Shown here: positions 44,193-55,300 of the stretch, piece after piece
How positions within the stretch are numbered: position 1 is the stretch's first letter
Layout of the letters: each line of letters begins with the position of its first letter
Assembly (NCBI GenBank): GCA_963763365.1
Contig: CAVXOE010000009.1
Coordinates: forward strand, 645,999-709,998
Reading direction: 5' to 3'
Length of the DNA stretch: 64,000 bases
Source of the DNA: VAZQ01 sp963763365
GTDB taxonomy: Bacteria; Pseudomonadota; Alphaproteobacteria; Rhizobiales; Xanthobacteraceae
Notes under the pieces: model-generated
What the model saw: only the letters and a program-made list of their open reading frames with translations
What the model was told of the DNA's origin: nothing
Database searches by the model: none
Translations under genes and position numbers: made by a program

Positions 44193-45635
44193 TTGCCGCG
44201 GCTGCCGCACAGCGGCCTCGCGGACGCGCTGTGGTATGGCCGCTCGGTCCGCATCCAGCTCCTGATCGTGTTCGTGGTGATCGACATCGTCGCCGCGCTG
44301 GTGGCGGGCGGCGTGACGATCCTGAAGGCGCGTACCGCCACGCGGGTCGAGATCGCGGCCTCGATGGAACTCGCGCAGCTCCTGGTCGGGGAGGCGGTCG
44401 GCCTGATGCGGCAGGAGGTGCCGGCAGAGCGTTTCCTCGCCGATCTTTCTTCGCAATTGCGGCTGGTGCGCCACGTCCGGATCGGCGTGAAGGATGCGGC
44501 CGGCAATCCGCTCGCGCTGGGCGCCGCTCCGCCGCGCAGCGACGATCGCGCCGAGGCGCCGCGCTGGTTCGCGGCGCTGATTGCGTCGCCGGTCGAGAGC
44601 CGCGACGTGCCGGTCGTCGTCAACGGCCAGCGCATCGGGACGATCGAGATCGTGGCCGAACCGCGCGACGAAATCGCCGAGGTCTGGGAGAATACGGTCG
44701 CGCTCGCGCTGGTGGCCCTGCTGGTCAACGCCGCGGTCATCGGCATTCTCTACGTGCTGTTCGGGCGGGTGCTCGACCCGCTCACCGGTCTCGCGCGCGG
44801 GCTTGCCGATTTGGAGCACCGCAATTTCCGGGTGCGGCTGCCGCGGCCGCAGGCGCGCGAGCTTGCCGCCATCACCGATCGTTTCAATGCGCTCGCCGAA
44901 GCGCTGGAGGCGACGCGCGCCGAGAACCTGCGGCTGAACGAACGGTTGATCACCGCGCAGGACGACGAGCGCCGCCGCACCGCGCTCGAACTGCACGACG
45001 AGGTCGGGCCGAGCCTGTTCGGCCTCAAGGCCAATGTCAGCTCGATCGCCACGTTGGCGGGCGAAGTGCCGGAGGCGACCGGGCGCAAGCTCAATGAGCG
45101 TGTGCGCGACCTCGGGGCGATCATCGAGCATCTGCAGGTGATCAACCGCAGCATGCTCAACCGGCTGCGCCCGATGGCGCTCGGCCACGTGCCGCTGCGC
45201 GATATTCTCACCGAACTGGTCAACGACCGTGCGCGCCAGAATCCGGAGATCGCGTTCACGTTCAATGCCGAACGGCTTGAGCGCAGCTACGGCAACTCGA
45301 TCGACCTCACGGTCTATCGTTGCGTTCAGGAGAGCCTGACCAACGTGATCCGGCATGCACGGGCAAAACAGGTGAATATCGCGCTCGGGGAGGGGGCCAG
45401 CGGCGCGGAATACGCGCGCGACGAGGATTGCGCGCAACTCAATCTCAGCATCCGCGACGACGGCCGCGGTATCGCGCCCGGCGCCCGCATGGGTTTCGGC
45501 ATTCTCGGCATGCAGGAACGCGTGCAAGGTCTGGGCGGAAGCTATACGATCGGAAAAAGCGGCGGGCGCGGCACCTCGGTCGACATCGTGATCCCGCTGC
45601 GGCTGGGTTCTTCGGGGACGGGCGGAGAAGCATGA
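44193..45635 (+). CDS. Sensor histidine kinase, NarX/UhpB type (HisKA_3)
   Basis: A 480-residue membrane kinase. TM1 is at residues 21-43 and TM2 at 168-190, enclosing a periplasmic domain of about 120 residues. A HAMP domain follows (FGRVLDPLTGLARGLADLEH). The phosphoacceptor is His268 in RTALELHDEVGPSLFGLKAN. The ATPase part has CVQESLTNVIRHA (N box), IRDDGRGI and GFGILGMQERVQGLGG. The start is uncertain: TTG 44193 is the only in-frame candidate, while an ATG at 44137 would need a frame shift. Its stop overlaps the response-regulator ATG. Confidence 0.92.
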   Translation: MPRLPHSGLADALWYGRSVRIQLLIVFVVIDIVAALVAGGVTILKARTATRVEIAASMELAQLLVGEAVGLMRQEVPAERFLADLSSQLRLVRHVRIGVKDAAGNPLALGAAPPRSDDRAEAPRWFAALIASPVESRDVPVVVNGQRIGTIEIVAEPRDEIAEVWENTVALALVALLVNAAVIGILYVLFGRVLDPLTGLARGLADLEHRNFRVRLPRPQARELAAITDRFNALAEALEATRAENLRLNERLITAQDDERRRTALELHDEVGPSLFGLKANVSSIATLAGEVPEATGRKLNERVRDLGAIIEHLQVINRSMLNRLRPMALGHVPLRDILTELVNDRARQNPEIAFTFNAERLERSYGNSIDLTVYRCVQESLTNVIRHARAKQVNIALGEGASGAEYARDEDCAQLNLSIRDDGRGIAPGARMGFGILGMQERVQGLGGSYTIGKSGGRGTSVDIVIPLRLGSSGTGGEA

Positions 45636-46267
45636 CGAGCGTTCTGGTCATCGACGATCACCCGATCGTGCTGCAGGGCTGCCGGCGAATGCTGGAGGAT
45701 TCCGGCGTCGGCACAGTGCTGGATGCGCGTGAATTGACCTCGGGCTACCGGCTCTACCGGCGGCACCGTCCGGATGTGGTGATCGTCGATCTCGCGATGC
45801 AGGGCAGCGGGCTCGGCGGCATCGATCTCATCCGGCGCATCCGCTCGCACGATCAGCGCGCCCGAATTCTCGTTTTCAGCATGCACAGCGACCCGATCAT
45901 CGTGGCGCGCGCGCTCGAGGCCGGCGCCACCGGTTACGTGCTCAAAGACACTTCGTCGGACGAGTTGAAGAAGGCGTTCGAGCAGGTGCGGTCCGGCACG
46001 CCCTATCTGAGCAACGACATCGCCATGCAGGTCGCGCTGGTGCGCACCGGCGTGCGGGCAAATCCGCTCGCCGACCTGACGCCGCGCGAATTGCAGACGC
46101 TGTCACTCCTGGCGGAGGGCAAGCCGTATGGCCGGATCGCCGAGGATCTCAACGTCAGCTACAAGACGGTCGTCAACACCTGCTCGCAGCTCAAGCAGAA
46201 GCTCAACGTCAAGAACCTGCCGGAACTGATCCGCGCCGCCGTGCAGCGGGTCGCGTCGGAGCCTTAG
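45632..46267 (+). CDS. NarL/FixJ-family response regulator
   Basis: Intact 211-residue regulator. The receiver has Asp8/Asp9, phosphoacceptor Asp53 (VVIVDLAMQG) and Lys in GYVLKDTSSDEL. The C-terminal LuxR-type helix-turn-helix is LTPRELQTLSLLAEGKPYGR then NVSYKTVVNTCSQLKQKL. It overlaps the kinase gene by 4 bp (ATGA) and precedes the TonB receptor by 162 nt, making that receptor the most likely target (inference). Confidence 0.93.
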   Translation: MTSVLVIDDHPIVLQGCRRMLEDSGVGTVLDARELTSGYRLYRRHRPDVVIVDLAMQGSGLGGIDLIRRIRSHDQRARILVFSMHSDPIIVARALEAGATGYVLKDTSSDELKKAFEQVRSGTPYLSNDIAMQVALVRTGVRANPLADLTPRELQTLSLLAEGKPYGRIAEDLNVSYKTVVNTCSQLKQKLNVKNLPELIRAAVQRVASEP

Positions 46268-46429
46268 CCCGTCCTGCTGACGTCGCACCAGGGACTGTGG
46301 CCGGCAAGCCACATTGCCACTTGTTCTAATTCCAAATGGCAAATGCTGCCGCGACGTGGCCGTTCAGATCATCCAGGATTTGCCTCGGGGAAAGGCAGCG
46401 GTTCGACTGCCAGGGGCGGTGGTGGCGTC

Positions 46430-48997
46430 ATGCGTGAAGTGGGGCGAGTCGATCGCGCCGCGCAGCGGGGGTTGCGCGCGCGAAATCGCGGATTGTTGGG
46501 AGCTGTCGCATTCGGCGCGCTGATGCTGCCGGGGGCGGCGCTCGCACAGTCGGCCGCGACGCTCGATGAGGTCGTGGTGCAGGGCGCCGCGCCCGCCCGC
46601 CCGCCGAGCCGTCCAGCCAGGCCCACGCCGGAGCGCGCAGAGGCCCCGACGCCCGCTCGCTCGGCATCGTCCGAGTCCTCGACACCGGTGCGCGTCGCGG
46701 CTCCCACGCCGCCGGCGCCTGCTTTGTCGGTGGTCTCGACCACGCCGATCACCGGCATCGGCTTCGATCGCAACAAAGTGCCCGCGATGGTGCAGACGGT
46801 GACGGCCTCGGACTTCCAGCGCGCCGACTCGCCTTCCGTGCTTCAAGCGCTGGAACAGCGCGTCCCGGGCATTCACCTCACCGACGTGCAGGGCAACGGC
46901 CTGTTCCAGGATCTGCAGTACCGCGGCTTCTTCGCCTCGCCGCTGCAAGGCACGCCGCAGGGGCTGGCCGTCTACATGAACGGCATCCGCATCAACGAAG
47001 CGTTCGGCGATACGGTCAACTGGGACTTCATCCCGAGCATGGCAGTAGGCCGCGCCGACGTCTGGACCAACAATCCGGCGTTCGGCCTCAACGCCTTGGG
47101 TGGTGCGATCAGCTTTCAGATGAAGGACGGATTCACCTACCAGGGCTTCGAGTTCGACGCGATGGGCGGTTCGTACGGCCGCATCGGCGGCTCGTTCCAG
47201 TACGGCAAGCGCCTTGGCGATTGGGCGGTCTACATGGCGGGCGACGGCGTGCGGGACGGCGGCTGGCGCTATCAGTCGCCTTCGCGCATCGGACGCTTCT
47301 ACGGTGACGTCGGCTGGAAGGGCTCCGACGCGGAGATTCATCTTGTGAGTTCCGCCGCTGACAACTACTTCGGCGTGGTTGGCCCGACGCCCGTCGAACT
47401 GCTCAATCGCGACTGGAAATCGGTCTATACCTTCCCGCAGACCACCAAGAGTCAGATGCAACTCCTGGCACTCAACGGGCGCTATTCGATCACCGATAAT
47501 TGGACGGTGCAGAGCAATTTCTACGTGCGCAACTTCAAGCAAAAACATGTCGACGGCAACGACGCGGACGTCGAGGAGTGCGCCGCTGGAAGCAATACGC
47601 TGTGTCTAGCCGACGATGCGTTTCCGGGACTTACCGTCGCCGACCGCCAACTTAGGGATCAGAACGGCAATATCATCAACTGCCCGCCTGGATCGGGTTG
47701 TGCGCTTCCATATGGCACGATCGACCGCACAATGACCCAGGCGCTGACCACGGGCGGCTCGTTGCAAGCGACCTACGACGGCAAGATTCTCGGCCAGGAC
47801 AATCACTTCACGATCGGCACAAGCATCGATCACAGCAAGATCAGCTTCAATGCGGCGAGCGAACTCGGCTACATCTATCCGGATTTCTGGGTCGGCCCCA
47901 ATCCCCCTATTGTTCCAGGCGGTCAGATCATCCACACCAATTCCTACATCGGCTATGCGCCGGTCGATCTCAGTGCGAAGAACACCTATTACGGCGTCTT
48001 TGCCTCGAATACCTACGACGCCACCGACCGGCTCTCGCTCACCGCCGGCGCCCGCTACAACCTTGCCAAGATCACCATGGCGGATGATCTTGGCACCAGC
48101 CCAGACCTCAACGGCAACTACACCTTCATGCGGCTCAATCCGGTGTTCGGCCTGACGCTGAAGCTCTCATCGCAGGTGACGTTTTACGGTGGTTACTCGG
48201 AGGCCAACCGCGCGCCGACGCCGCTCGAACTCGGCTGCTCGAACCCGGCGCGGCCTTGCATCATCGAAGGTTTTCTGGCGTCGGACCCGCCACTACAGCA
48301 GGTGATCGCGCGCACGCGCGAAGCCGGCCTGCGCGGGGAATCGAACATCAACGGCGGCCGCTTCGACTGGAAAGTGGGTCTGTTCCGCACCGACAGCACG
48401 AACGACATCATCAACGTTGCCAGCACGATCCAGGGCCGCGGCGTGTTCCAGAATGTCGATGGCACGCGCCGCCAGGGCGTCGAGGCGGGCGCGAACTACA
48501 CCGCCAAGGACTGGATGGCCTATGTCAACTACGCCTTCGTCGACGCCACGTACCAGTTCAATGGCGATATCTCGTCGCCCAACAATCCCTCGGCGAACGA
48601 CGACGGCCTGATCCACGTCATTCCCGGCAACCAGATTCCCGGCATCCCGCGCCACCAGATCAAGGGCGGTTTTGAATATCTGCTGACGCCGCAATGGAAG
48701 ATCGGCATGGACGCGATCTGGGTGAGCAGCCAGTGGTATATCGGCGACGATGCCAACCAGAACGTCAAGATCGCCGACTACTGGCTGGCGAATGCCAAGG
48801 CGACATACTTGTACAGCAAGGACGTGCAGTTTTATGGCGTCGTGAAAAATCTCTTCAATCGCCACTACGCCGCTTATGGCCGCTATTTCGATCCGGCAGG
48901 TGCCGCGCTCGTGATCCCCAACCCACCGACCGATCCGCGCACGGTCACGCCGGGCGTGCCGCTCTCGATCTATCTCGGTGTGCACGTGAAGCTGTAG
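46430..48997 (+). CDS. TonB-dependent outer-membrane receptor
   Basis: Intact receptor of about 855 residues from ATG 46430. There is a signal peptide (GLLGAVAFGALMLPGAALAQ) and a TonB-box-like TLDEVVVQG, then a Pro/Ala/Arg/Ser-rich linker of about 60 residues. The plug domain is VPAMVQTVTASDFQRADSPS to FGLNALGGAISFQMKDG. The 22-strand barrel ends VTPGVPLSIYLGVHVKL, a terminal aromatic-poor beta signal. An extracellular loop contains four cysteines (EECAAGSNTLC, NCPPGSGC). The frame up to 46343 is not needed. The ligand is unknown: no siderophore, heme or cobalamin gene is adjacent. Confidence 0.92.
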   Translation: MREVGRVDRAAQRGLRARNRGLLGAVAFGALMLPGAALAQSAATLDEVVVQGAAPARPPSRPARPTPERAEAPTPARSASSESSTPVRVAAPTPPAPALSVVSTTPITGIGFDRNKVPAMVQTVTASDFQRADSPSVLQALEQRVPGIHLTDVQGNGLFQDLQYRGFFASPLQGTPQGLAVYMNGIRINEAFGDTVNWDFIPSMAVGRADVWTNNPAFGLNALGGAISFQMKDGFTYQGFEFDAMGGSYGRIGGSFQYGKRLGDWAVYMAGDGVRDGGWRYQSPSRIGRFYGDVGWKGSDAEIHLVSSAADNYFGVVGPTPVELLNRDWKSVYTFPQTTKSQMQLLALNGRYSITDNWTVQSNFYVRNFKQKHVDGNDADVEECAAGSNTLCLADDAFPGLTVADRQLRDQNGNIINCPPGSGCALPYGTIDRTMTQALTTGGSLQATYDGKILGQDNHFTIGTSIDHSKISFNAASELGYIYPDFWVGPNPPIVPGGQIIHTNSYIGYAPVDLSAKNTYYGVFASNTYDATDRLSLTAGARYNLAKITMADDLGTSPDLNGNYTFMRLNPVFGLTLKLSSQVTFYGGYSEANRAPTPLELGCSNPARPCIIEGFLASDPPLQQVIARTREAGLRGESNINGGRFDWKVGLFRTDSTNDIINVASTIQGRGVFQNVDGTRRQGVEAGANYTAKDWMAYVNYAFVDATYQFNGDISSPNNPSANDDGLIHVIPGNQIPGIPRHQIKGGFEYLLTPQWKIGMDAIWVSSQWYIGDDANQNVKIADYWLANAKATYLYSKDVQFYGVVKNLFNRHYAAYGRYFDPAGAALVIPNPPTDPRTVTPGVPLSIYLGVHVKL

Positions 48998-49036
48998 CAC
49001 CTAGGGCAGTTCCGCCTCGATGGAATCGACACTCTC

Positions 49037-49131
49037 TCCGTTCGTCCCCGCGGAAGCGGGGACCCAGGGCCACCAGTACTGAACGCGCGATTCTGGGTTC
49101 CCGCTTGCGCGGGAACGAGCGGAGATAGAGT
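49037..49131. repeat. Dispersed palindromic element, variant copy A4
   Basis: Outer arms ATCTCC-like CTCTCCGTTCGTCCCCGC and GCGGGAACGAGCGGAGA, with hairpins CCCCGCGGAAGCGGGG and CCCGCTTGCGCGGG. It sits between the convergent TonB receptor and RND genes and could also end transcription. Confidence 0.7.
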
Positions 49132-49158
49132 CTGCGTCAACTTGAACGAAACCTTGCT

Positions 49159-52100
49159 CTACGTCTTTAGCGCCCGCGCAGCGGTCTTGATCCAGGTGCC
49201 GGGCTCGCGGTGCGGCCGCTCGGCGCCCCACAGACGGCGGTGCAGCTTGTCGAGCAGCAGATAGATCACCGGCGTGGTGTAGAGCGTCAGCATCTGCGAC
49301 ACGATCAGTCCGCCCACGATGGTGATGCCGAGCGGCCGCCGCAGCTCCGAACCCGGGCCGCTCGCGACCACCAGCGGGATGGCGCCGAGGAGCGCCGCCA
49401 GCGTCGTCATCATGATCGGCCGGAAGCGCTCTATGCAGGCTTCGAAGATCGCGCGTTCGGGCGGCAGCCCATGCTTGCGTTCGCCTTCGAGCGCGAAGTC
49501 GACCATCATGATTCCGTTCTTCTTGACAATGCCGATCAGCAGAATGATCCCGATGAACGCGATCAACGACAGTTCGGTATTGAAGATCTGCAAGGCGAGC
49601 AAGGCGCCCAGCCCGGCCGACGGCAAGGTCGAGATGATCGTCAGCGGGTGCGCGAGGCTCTCGTAGAGCACCCCCAGCACGATGTAGACGGCGACCAGCG
49701 CGGCGATGATCAGGAGCGGCTGCGCACCGATCGACTGCCGGTAGGCGCGCGCGTCACCGGCGAATTCGGCGTGCAAGGTGTCGGGCAGGTGCAATTCGGC
49801 GACCGCCCGATCGATGCGCGTCGTCGCTTGCTCGATCGGAGTATCCTCGCCAAGCCCGAAGCTGATCGTGATGGACGGAAACTGCCCCTGATGGTTCACC
49901 ACCAAGGGCGACAATCCGCGCGTGATCTTGGTAACGGCGGTGAGCGGCACCTGCGTGTTGTTGGCTCCGGCCACATAGATGCGCGCGAGGTCGGTCGGGT
50001 CGCGCTGATATAGCGGATCGATTTCGAGGATGACGCGATACTGGTTGCGCTGGGTGTAGAGCGTCGAAATCTGCCGCTGCGCATACGAGTTGTTGAGCGA
50101 GTTCGCGATGTCCTGGATGCGCACGCCGAGCCGCGAGGCCGCGGTCCGGTCGATATCGATGTTCACCTGCAATCCGCCCTGCTCGCGGTCGGTCGTGACA
50201 TCGACCAGCCCGGGAATTTTCTGAATCGTCTCCAGGACGCGCGGCGCCCACTCGAGGAGTTCGCGGTAGTTCGCGTCCCAGAGGGTGTACTGGTATGTGG
50301 AGTCGGTCTGCCGGCCGCCGACCCGGACGTCCTGCATGGCGAAGAAGAAGACCCGCAGCCCCGGAACGTTGGCGGTCTTCAGCCGCAACCGGTTCGCCAC
50401 CTGCTGGGTGGTGACGCCGCGTTCGGCGAGCGGTTTGAGGCTGATGAAGAGCGTGCCGCGGTTGACCGACGGGCTCCAGCCCGACGAGCCGATCGAGGAG
50501 CCGACGCCGGCCACCGCCGGATCGGCGCGCACGATCGCTTCCGCCTTCTGCTGCAGGTCGTACATGGTCTGGAACGACACCTCGGTCGAGGCCTGGGTGC
50601 CGCCATAGATCAACCCGGTATCGTCCGCCGGGAAAAAGCCCTTTGGCGTGCGGGTAAAGAGGATGGCGGTGATCGCGACGGTCGCGGCCATGACGATCAG
50701 CGTGAGCCCTCGATAGTCCAGCACGACCGCCAGCGTCTTGCCGTAGGCGCGCACCATCCAGTTCAAGACGCGCTCGACCGCGCGGTCGAACCAGGTGGCG
50801 TCCGGGCTCGGCGGCTTGCGCACGAAATGCGCGCAGATCATCGGTGTGACCGTCAGCGACACCAGCGTCGAGACCATGATCGCGAAGGCGAGCGTCACGG
50901 AGAATTCGCGGAAGACGCGCCCGACGATGCCGGTCATGAACAGCAGCGGGATGAAGGCGGCGACCAGCGAGATGCTGATCGACAGTACGGTGAAGCCGAT
51001 CTGGCGCGCGCCATCGATCGCCGCCATGAGGGGCGACATGCCCTTCTCGAGATTGCGGAAGCAGTTCTCGATCATCACGATGGCATCGTCGACCACGAAG
51101 CCGACCGAGACCGCGAGTGCCATCAGGGAGAGATTGTCGATCGAAAATCCCATCGCCCACATGGCCGCGCACGTGCCGGCGAGCGACAGCGGCACGGTCA
51201 CGCCGGCCGCGATGGTCGCGGCCACCCGCCGCAGGAATACGAAGACCACCAGCATCACCAGGCAGACCGTCGCAAGCAGCGTGAGCTGCATGTCCCCGAC
51301 GCTGGCGCGAATGGTCTTGGTGCGGTCGGACAGAACCGAGATGTCGATGCCGGCCGGCACCCAGCGCTTGAGCTCCGGCAGGAGGTCGTAAATGTGGTCG
51401 ACCGTTTCGATGACGTTGGAATTAGCCTGCTTGCTGATGACCAGCAGCACCGAAGGCTGACCGTTGAACCAGCCGGCCGAGCGGCTGTTGCGCACGCTTT
51501 CTTCGATCGAAGCAACGGCTGAGAGCCGAACGATCGTACCGTTGGCGGTGCGTACCACGATCGGGTCATAGGTCGAGGCGGCGCGTAGCTGATCGTTGGT
51601 GCCGATCGTGATGACGCGATCGGCGCCGTCGAATGCGCCGAGCGCGCCCGCCGCATTGGTGTTGGCAATGGCGGTGCGCACGTCCTCCATGTCGAGGCCC
51701 ATGGAGGCGAGCGCGATCGGGTTGACGCGCACCCGGATGGCCGGCTGTTCGGCACCGTTGACGCTGACCTCGGCGACGCCGTCGACCTGCGAGAGCCGCT
51801 GGGCGATGACGGTGTCGGCGGCGTCGTAGAGCGCGCTCGGCGGCACGGTCTTCGACGTCAGCGCGAGGATCATGACCGGCGTCGCCGCCGGATTTGATTT
51901 TCGGAAGGTCGGCCGCGACTGCAGGTCGCCCGGCAGGTCGGTCTGTGCCGCGTTGAGCGCCGCCTGCACGTCGCGCGCTGCGCCGTCGATGCTGCGGTTC
52001 AGGTCGAACTGCACCGAGATGCGGGTCGCGCCGAACGAACTGCGCGAGGTCAGTTCGATCACGCCGGGAATTTCGCCGAGGCGGCGTTCGAGCGGTGCCG

Positions 52101-52299
52101 CCACGGTCGCCGCCATCGTCTCCGGGTCGGCGCCTGGACGGCTCGCGTTCACGCTGATGGTCGGGAATTCCACCGTCGGCATGCTGGCGACCGGCAGGAA
52201 GCGGTAGGCCACCGCGCCGACGAGCAGCAAGCCGACGGCGAGCAGCGTCGTGCCGACCGGGCGGCGGATGAACACTTCGGAGAAGCTCTGCACAGCCAT
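49159..52299 (-). CDS. RND efflux pump inner-membrane permease, MdtC-like
   Basis: Intact 1,046-residue HAE1-type proton antiporter, the last gene of the efflux operon. It starts MAVQSFSEVFIRRPVGTTLL. The proton-relay helix is VGFVVDDAIVMIENCFRNLE with the paired Asp residues, and the second-half equivalent is GIVKKNGIMMVDFALEGERK. The periplasmic porter domains are complete. In MdtABC systems two different permeases form a heterotrimer; the neighbouring permease 52304-55507 would be the MdtB-like partner. Substrates may include bile-salt-like compounds, novobiocin or aromatic toxins (family knowledge). Confidence 0.94.
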   Translation of the reverse strand: MAVQSFSEVFIRRPVGTTLLAVGLLLVGAVAYRFLPVASMPTVEFPTISVNASRPGADPETMAATVAAPLERRLGEIPGVIELTSRSSFGATRISVQFDLNRSIDGAARDVQAALNAAQTDLPGDLQSRPTFRKSNPAATPVMILALTSKTVPPSALYDAADTVIAQRLSQVDGVAEVSVNGAEQPAIRVRVNPIALASMGLDMEDVRTAIANTNAAGALGAFDGADRVITIGTNDQLRAASTYDPIVVRTANGTIVRLSAVASIEESVRNSRSAGWFNGQPSVLLVISKQANSNVIETVDHIYDLLPELKRWVPAGIDISVLSDRTKTIRASVGDMQLTLLATVCLVMLVVFVFLRRVAATIAAGVTVPLSLAGTCAAMWAMGFSIDNLSLMALAVSVGFVVDDAIVMIENCFRNLEKGMSPLMAAIDGARQIGFTVLSISISLVAAFIPLLFMTGIVGRVFREFSVTLAFAIMVSTLVSLTVTPMICAHFVRKPPSPDATWFDRAVERVLNWMVRAYGKTLAVVLDYRGLTLIVMAATVAITAILFTRTPKGFFPADDTGLIYGGTQASTEVSFQTMYDLQQKAEAIVRADPAVAGVGSSIGSSGWSPSVNRGTLFISLKPLAERGVTTQQVANRLRLKTANVPGLRVFFFAMQDVRVGGRQTDSTYQYTLWDANYRELLEWAPRVLETIQKIPGLVDVTTDREQGGLQVNIDIDRTAASRLGVRIQDIANSLNNSYAQRQISTLYTQRNQYRVILEIDPLYQRDPTDLARIYVAGANNTQVPLTAVTKITRGLSPLVVNHQGQFPSITISFGLGEDTPIEQATTRIDRAVAELHLPDTLHAEFAGDARAYRQSIGAQPLLIIAALVAVYIVLGVLYESLAHPLTIISTLPSAGLGALLALQIFNTELSLIAFIGIILLIGIVKKNGIMMVDFALEGERKHGLPPERAIFEACIERFRPIMMTTLAALLGAIPLVVASGPGSELRRPLGITIVGGLIVSQMLTLYTTPVIYLLLDKLHRRLWGAERPHREPGTWIKTAARALKT

Positions 52300-52303
52300 G
52301 CCG

Positions 52304-55300
52304 CTACTCCGCGGCCCGCTGGGTTGGCGTGAGACCTTCCTGCAGGTCGAGTTCCGTCTGCAGCGGCTCCTGCCGGGAGAAGCGCGACTTGAGCCGTTCC
52401 ATCGCCAGATAGATGACCGGCGTGGTGTAGAGCGTCAGCAACTGGCTGAGCAGCAGGCCGCCGATGATGGTGATGCCGAGCGGGTTGCGCAGCTCCGAAC
52501 CGGTGCCCTGCTCGAACGCGAGCGGGATCGCGCCGAACAAGGCGGCGAGCGTCGTCATCATGATCGGGCGGAAGCGCAGGATCGACGCCTGCACGATCGC
52601 CTCGTGCGGCGTCATGCCCTGCTTGCGCTCGGCTTCGAGCGCAAAGTCGATGATCATGATCGCATTCTTCTTGACGATGCCCATCAGCAGAATGATGCCG
52701 ATCAGCGCCACCACCGACAGGTCCATCCGGAACCACATCAGCGCCAGCAGGGCGCCGACGCCGGCCGACGGCAGCGTGGTCAGGATGGTGAAGGGATGGA
52801 TGAAGCTCTCGTACAGCACGCCGAGCACGATGTAGATCGTGATCGCGGCGGCCAGGATCAGCCACGGCTGCCCGGCGAGCGACTTCGCGAACTCGGCGGC
52901 ATCGCCCGAATAGCTGCCGACGAGCGAGGTCGGCATGTCGATGTCACGCTCGGCCTGCGAGATCAGCTTGACGGCGTCGCTGAGCGAAGCGTCGGGCGCG
53001 AGATCGAAGCTGATGGTGACGGCGGGGAACTGCTCCTGGTGCGCGATGACGAGCGGCGCGGTGCTGTATTCGAATTTCGCGATCGCGCTGAGCGGCACCT
53101 GGGTGTTGCCGGCGGTCGAGATCACCGGCGCGACCGGATTGGAGGTCAGCGAGGTGGACGCCGCCACCGCCAGGTTGCCGGAAGCCGGGACATAGAGCTT
53201 CGACAGCGAATTCGGATCGTTCTGGTATTCGGGCTTGGCCTCGAGGACCACGCGATACTGGTTGGACTGGCCGTAGATGGTCGAAATCTGCCGCTGGCCG
53301 AAGGCATCGCTCAGCGTATCGACCACCGTCTGCATCGAGATGCCGAGGCGGCCGGCGGTCTCGCGATCGACCTGGATGTTCATCCGAAAGCCGTTCTCCT
53401 GCGCCTCGGAGGCGACGTTGCGCATCAGCGGAGACGAGTGCAGCCGCTGGGCGAGCCGAGCGGCCCAATCGGTGACCTCCTTCGGATCGGCGCCGGTGAG
53501 CGTGTACTGATACTGCGCGCGGCTCAGCCGGGTCGAAATCTGGATGTCCTGGACCGGCTGAAAATAGACCACCACGCCGGCGATCGCGGCGACCGCCCGC
53601 TGCAGCCGTTCGATGACGGCCGTGACCGGCGTATCGCGTACGTCACGCGTACGTAGCGTAATCGCGATGCGCCCCGCGTTCGGCGTGGCGTTGAGCGGGG
53701 TCACGCCGATCACCGACACCACGCCCGTCACTTCCGGGTCCTTGCGGATCACGGCCTCGACCGCGCTCTGCAGCCGCTTCATCTCGGTGAACGAGACTTC
53801 CTGGCCGCCCTCCATGACGGCGAAGATCAGGCCGGTGTCCTGCTGCGGCAGGAAGCCCTTCGGGATGATGATGTAGAGCCAGACGGTCGCGATCACGGTG
53901 CCCAGCGTCACCAGCAACGTCAGCGTCTCGTGACGGATCACCCATTCCAGGCTGCGCCGGTAACGCTCCACCGTCCAGTCGACCATGCGGTGGAACCCAT
54001 GGCCGATCCCGCGGCTCGCGCTTTCCACGTGCGGCCGCAGCAGACGGCTGCACATCATCGGCGTCAGCGTCAGCGAGACGATCGCCGAGGTGACGACCGC
54101 GATCGTGAGCGTGAGCGCGAACTCGCGGAACATCCGGCCGACCAGGCCGGTCATGAACAACAGCGGGATGAAGACGGCGATCAGCGACAAGGTGAGCGAG
54201 ATCACCGTGAAGCCGATCTCGCTCGCACCGTGCAGCGCGGCCTCGAACGGGCCTTCGCCGTCCTCCATGTGGCGGACGATGTTCTCGATCATCACGATGG
54301 CGTCGTCGACCACGAAACCGGTGCCGATCGTCAGCGCCATCAATGACAGGTTGTCGAGCGAAAACCCGCAGAACCACATCACGCCGAAGGTCGCGATCAG
54401 CGACAGCGGCAGCGCAACGCCGGCGATGATGGTGGCGCGGATGGTGCGCAGGAACACCAGCACCACCATGATGACGAGAGCCACGCTCAGGATGAGGGTG
54501 AACTGCACGTCACGGATCGAGGCGCGGATCGTGGTGGTGCGGTCGTTCACCACGGTCAGCGTGACGCCCACCGGCATCGAGCGCTGCAGCTTCGGCAACT
54601 CGTTCTTGATGCGCTGAACGGTCTCGATGACGTTGGCGCCGGGCTGGCGCTGGATGTCGACGACGATCGCCGGGAAGCCCTGATACCAGCCGCCGACCTT
54701 GCTGTTCTCGAGGCCGTCGATCACGTCGGCGATGTCGCGCAGCAGCACCGGCGCGCCGTTGCGGTAAGCCACGACGACGTTGCGGTAGGCGTCCGCCGCG
54801 GTAAGCTGGTCGTTGGCCGCGATGGTATAGTACTGGTGCGCGCCGTCGAACGCGCCTTTGGCGCCCGCGACGTTCGCCGCCACGATGACGTTGCGCAGGT
54901 CCTCGAGCGAGATGCCGTAGTTGGCGAGCCGCGACAAGTCGGCCTGGATGCGCACCGCCGGGCGGATGTTGCCCTGCACGGTGACGCGCCCGACGCCGGT
55001 CAGTTCGCTCAGCCGGGGAGCGAGCTGTGTGTCCGCGATGTCGCTCAGCGCGCGCAGCGACATCGTGTTGGAGGTGAGCGCGAGCGTGACGATCGGCGCG
55101 TCCGCCGGATTGACCTTCGAATAGACCGGCGGATAGGGCAGGTTACGCGGCAGCGTGGAGCCCGAGGCATTGATCGCAGCTTGCACGTCCTGCGCGGCCG
55201 CATCGATGTCGCGGTTGAGGTCGAACTGCAGGGTGATCTGGCTGATGCCGTACGAGCTCGACGAGGTCATCAGCGTAAGCGAAGGGATCTGTCCGAAATT

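Noticed and set aside
43970..45527. Minus-strand frames opposite the histidine kinase
   Set aside because: Antisense shadows of a kinase with all catalytic boxes; their residues are Arg/Ala/Asp-rich without domains.
46300..46345. Sigma-54 promoter before the TonB receptor
   Set aside because: TGGCAAATGCTGC resembles the motif, but spacing between GG and GC is 8 bases instead of 10.
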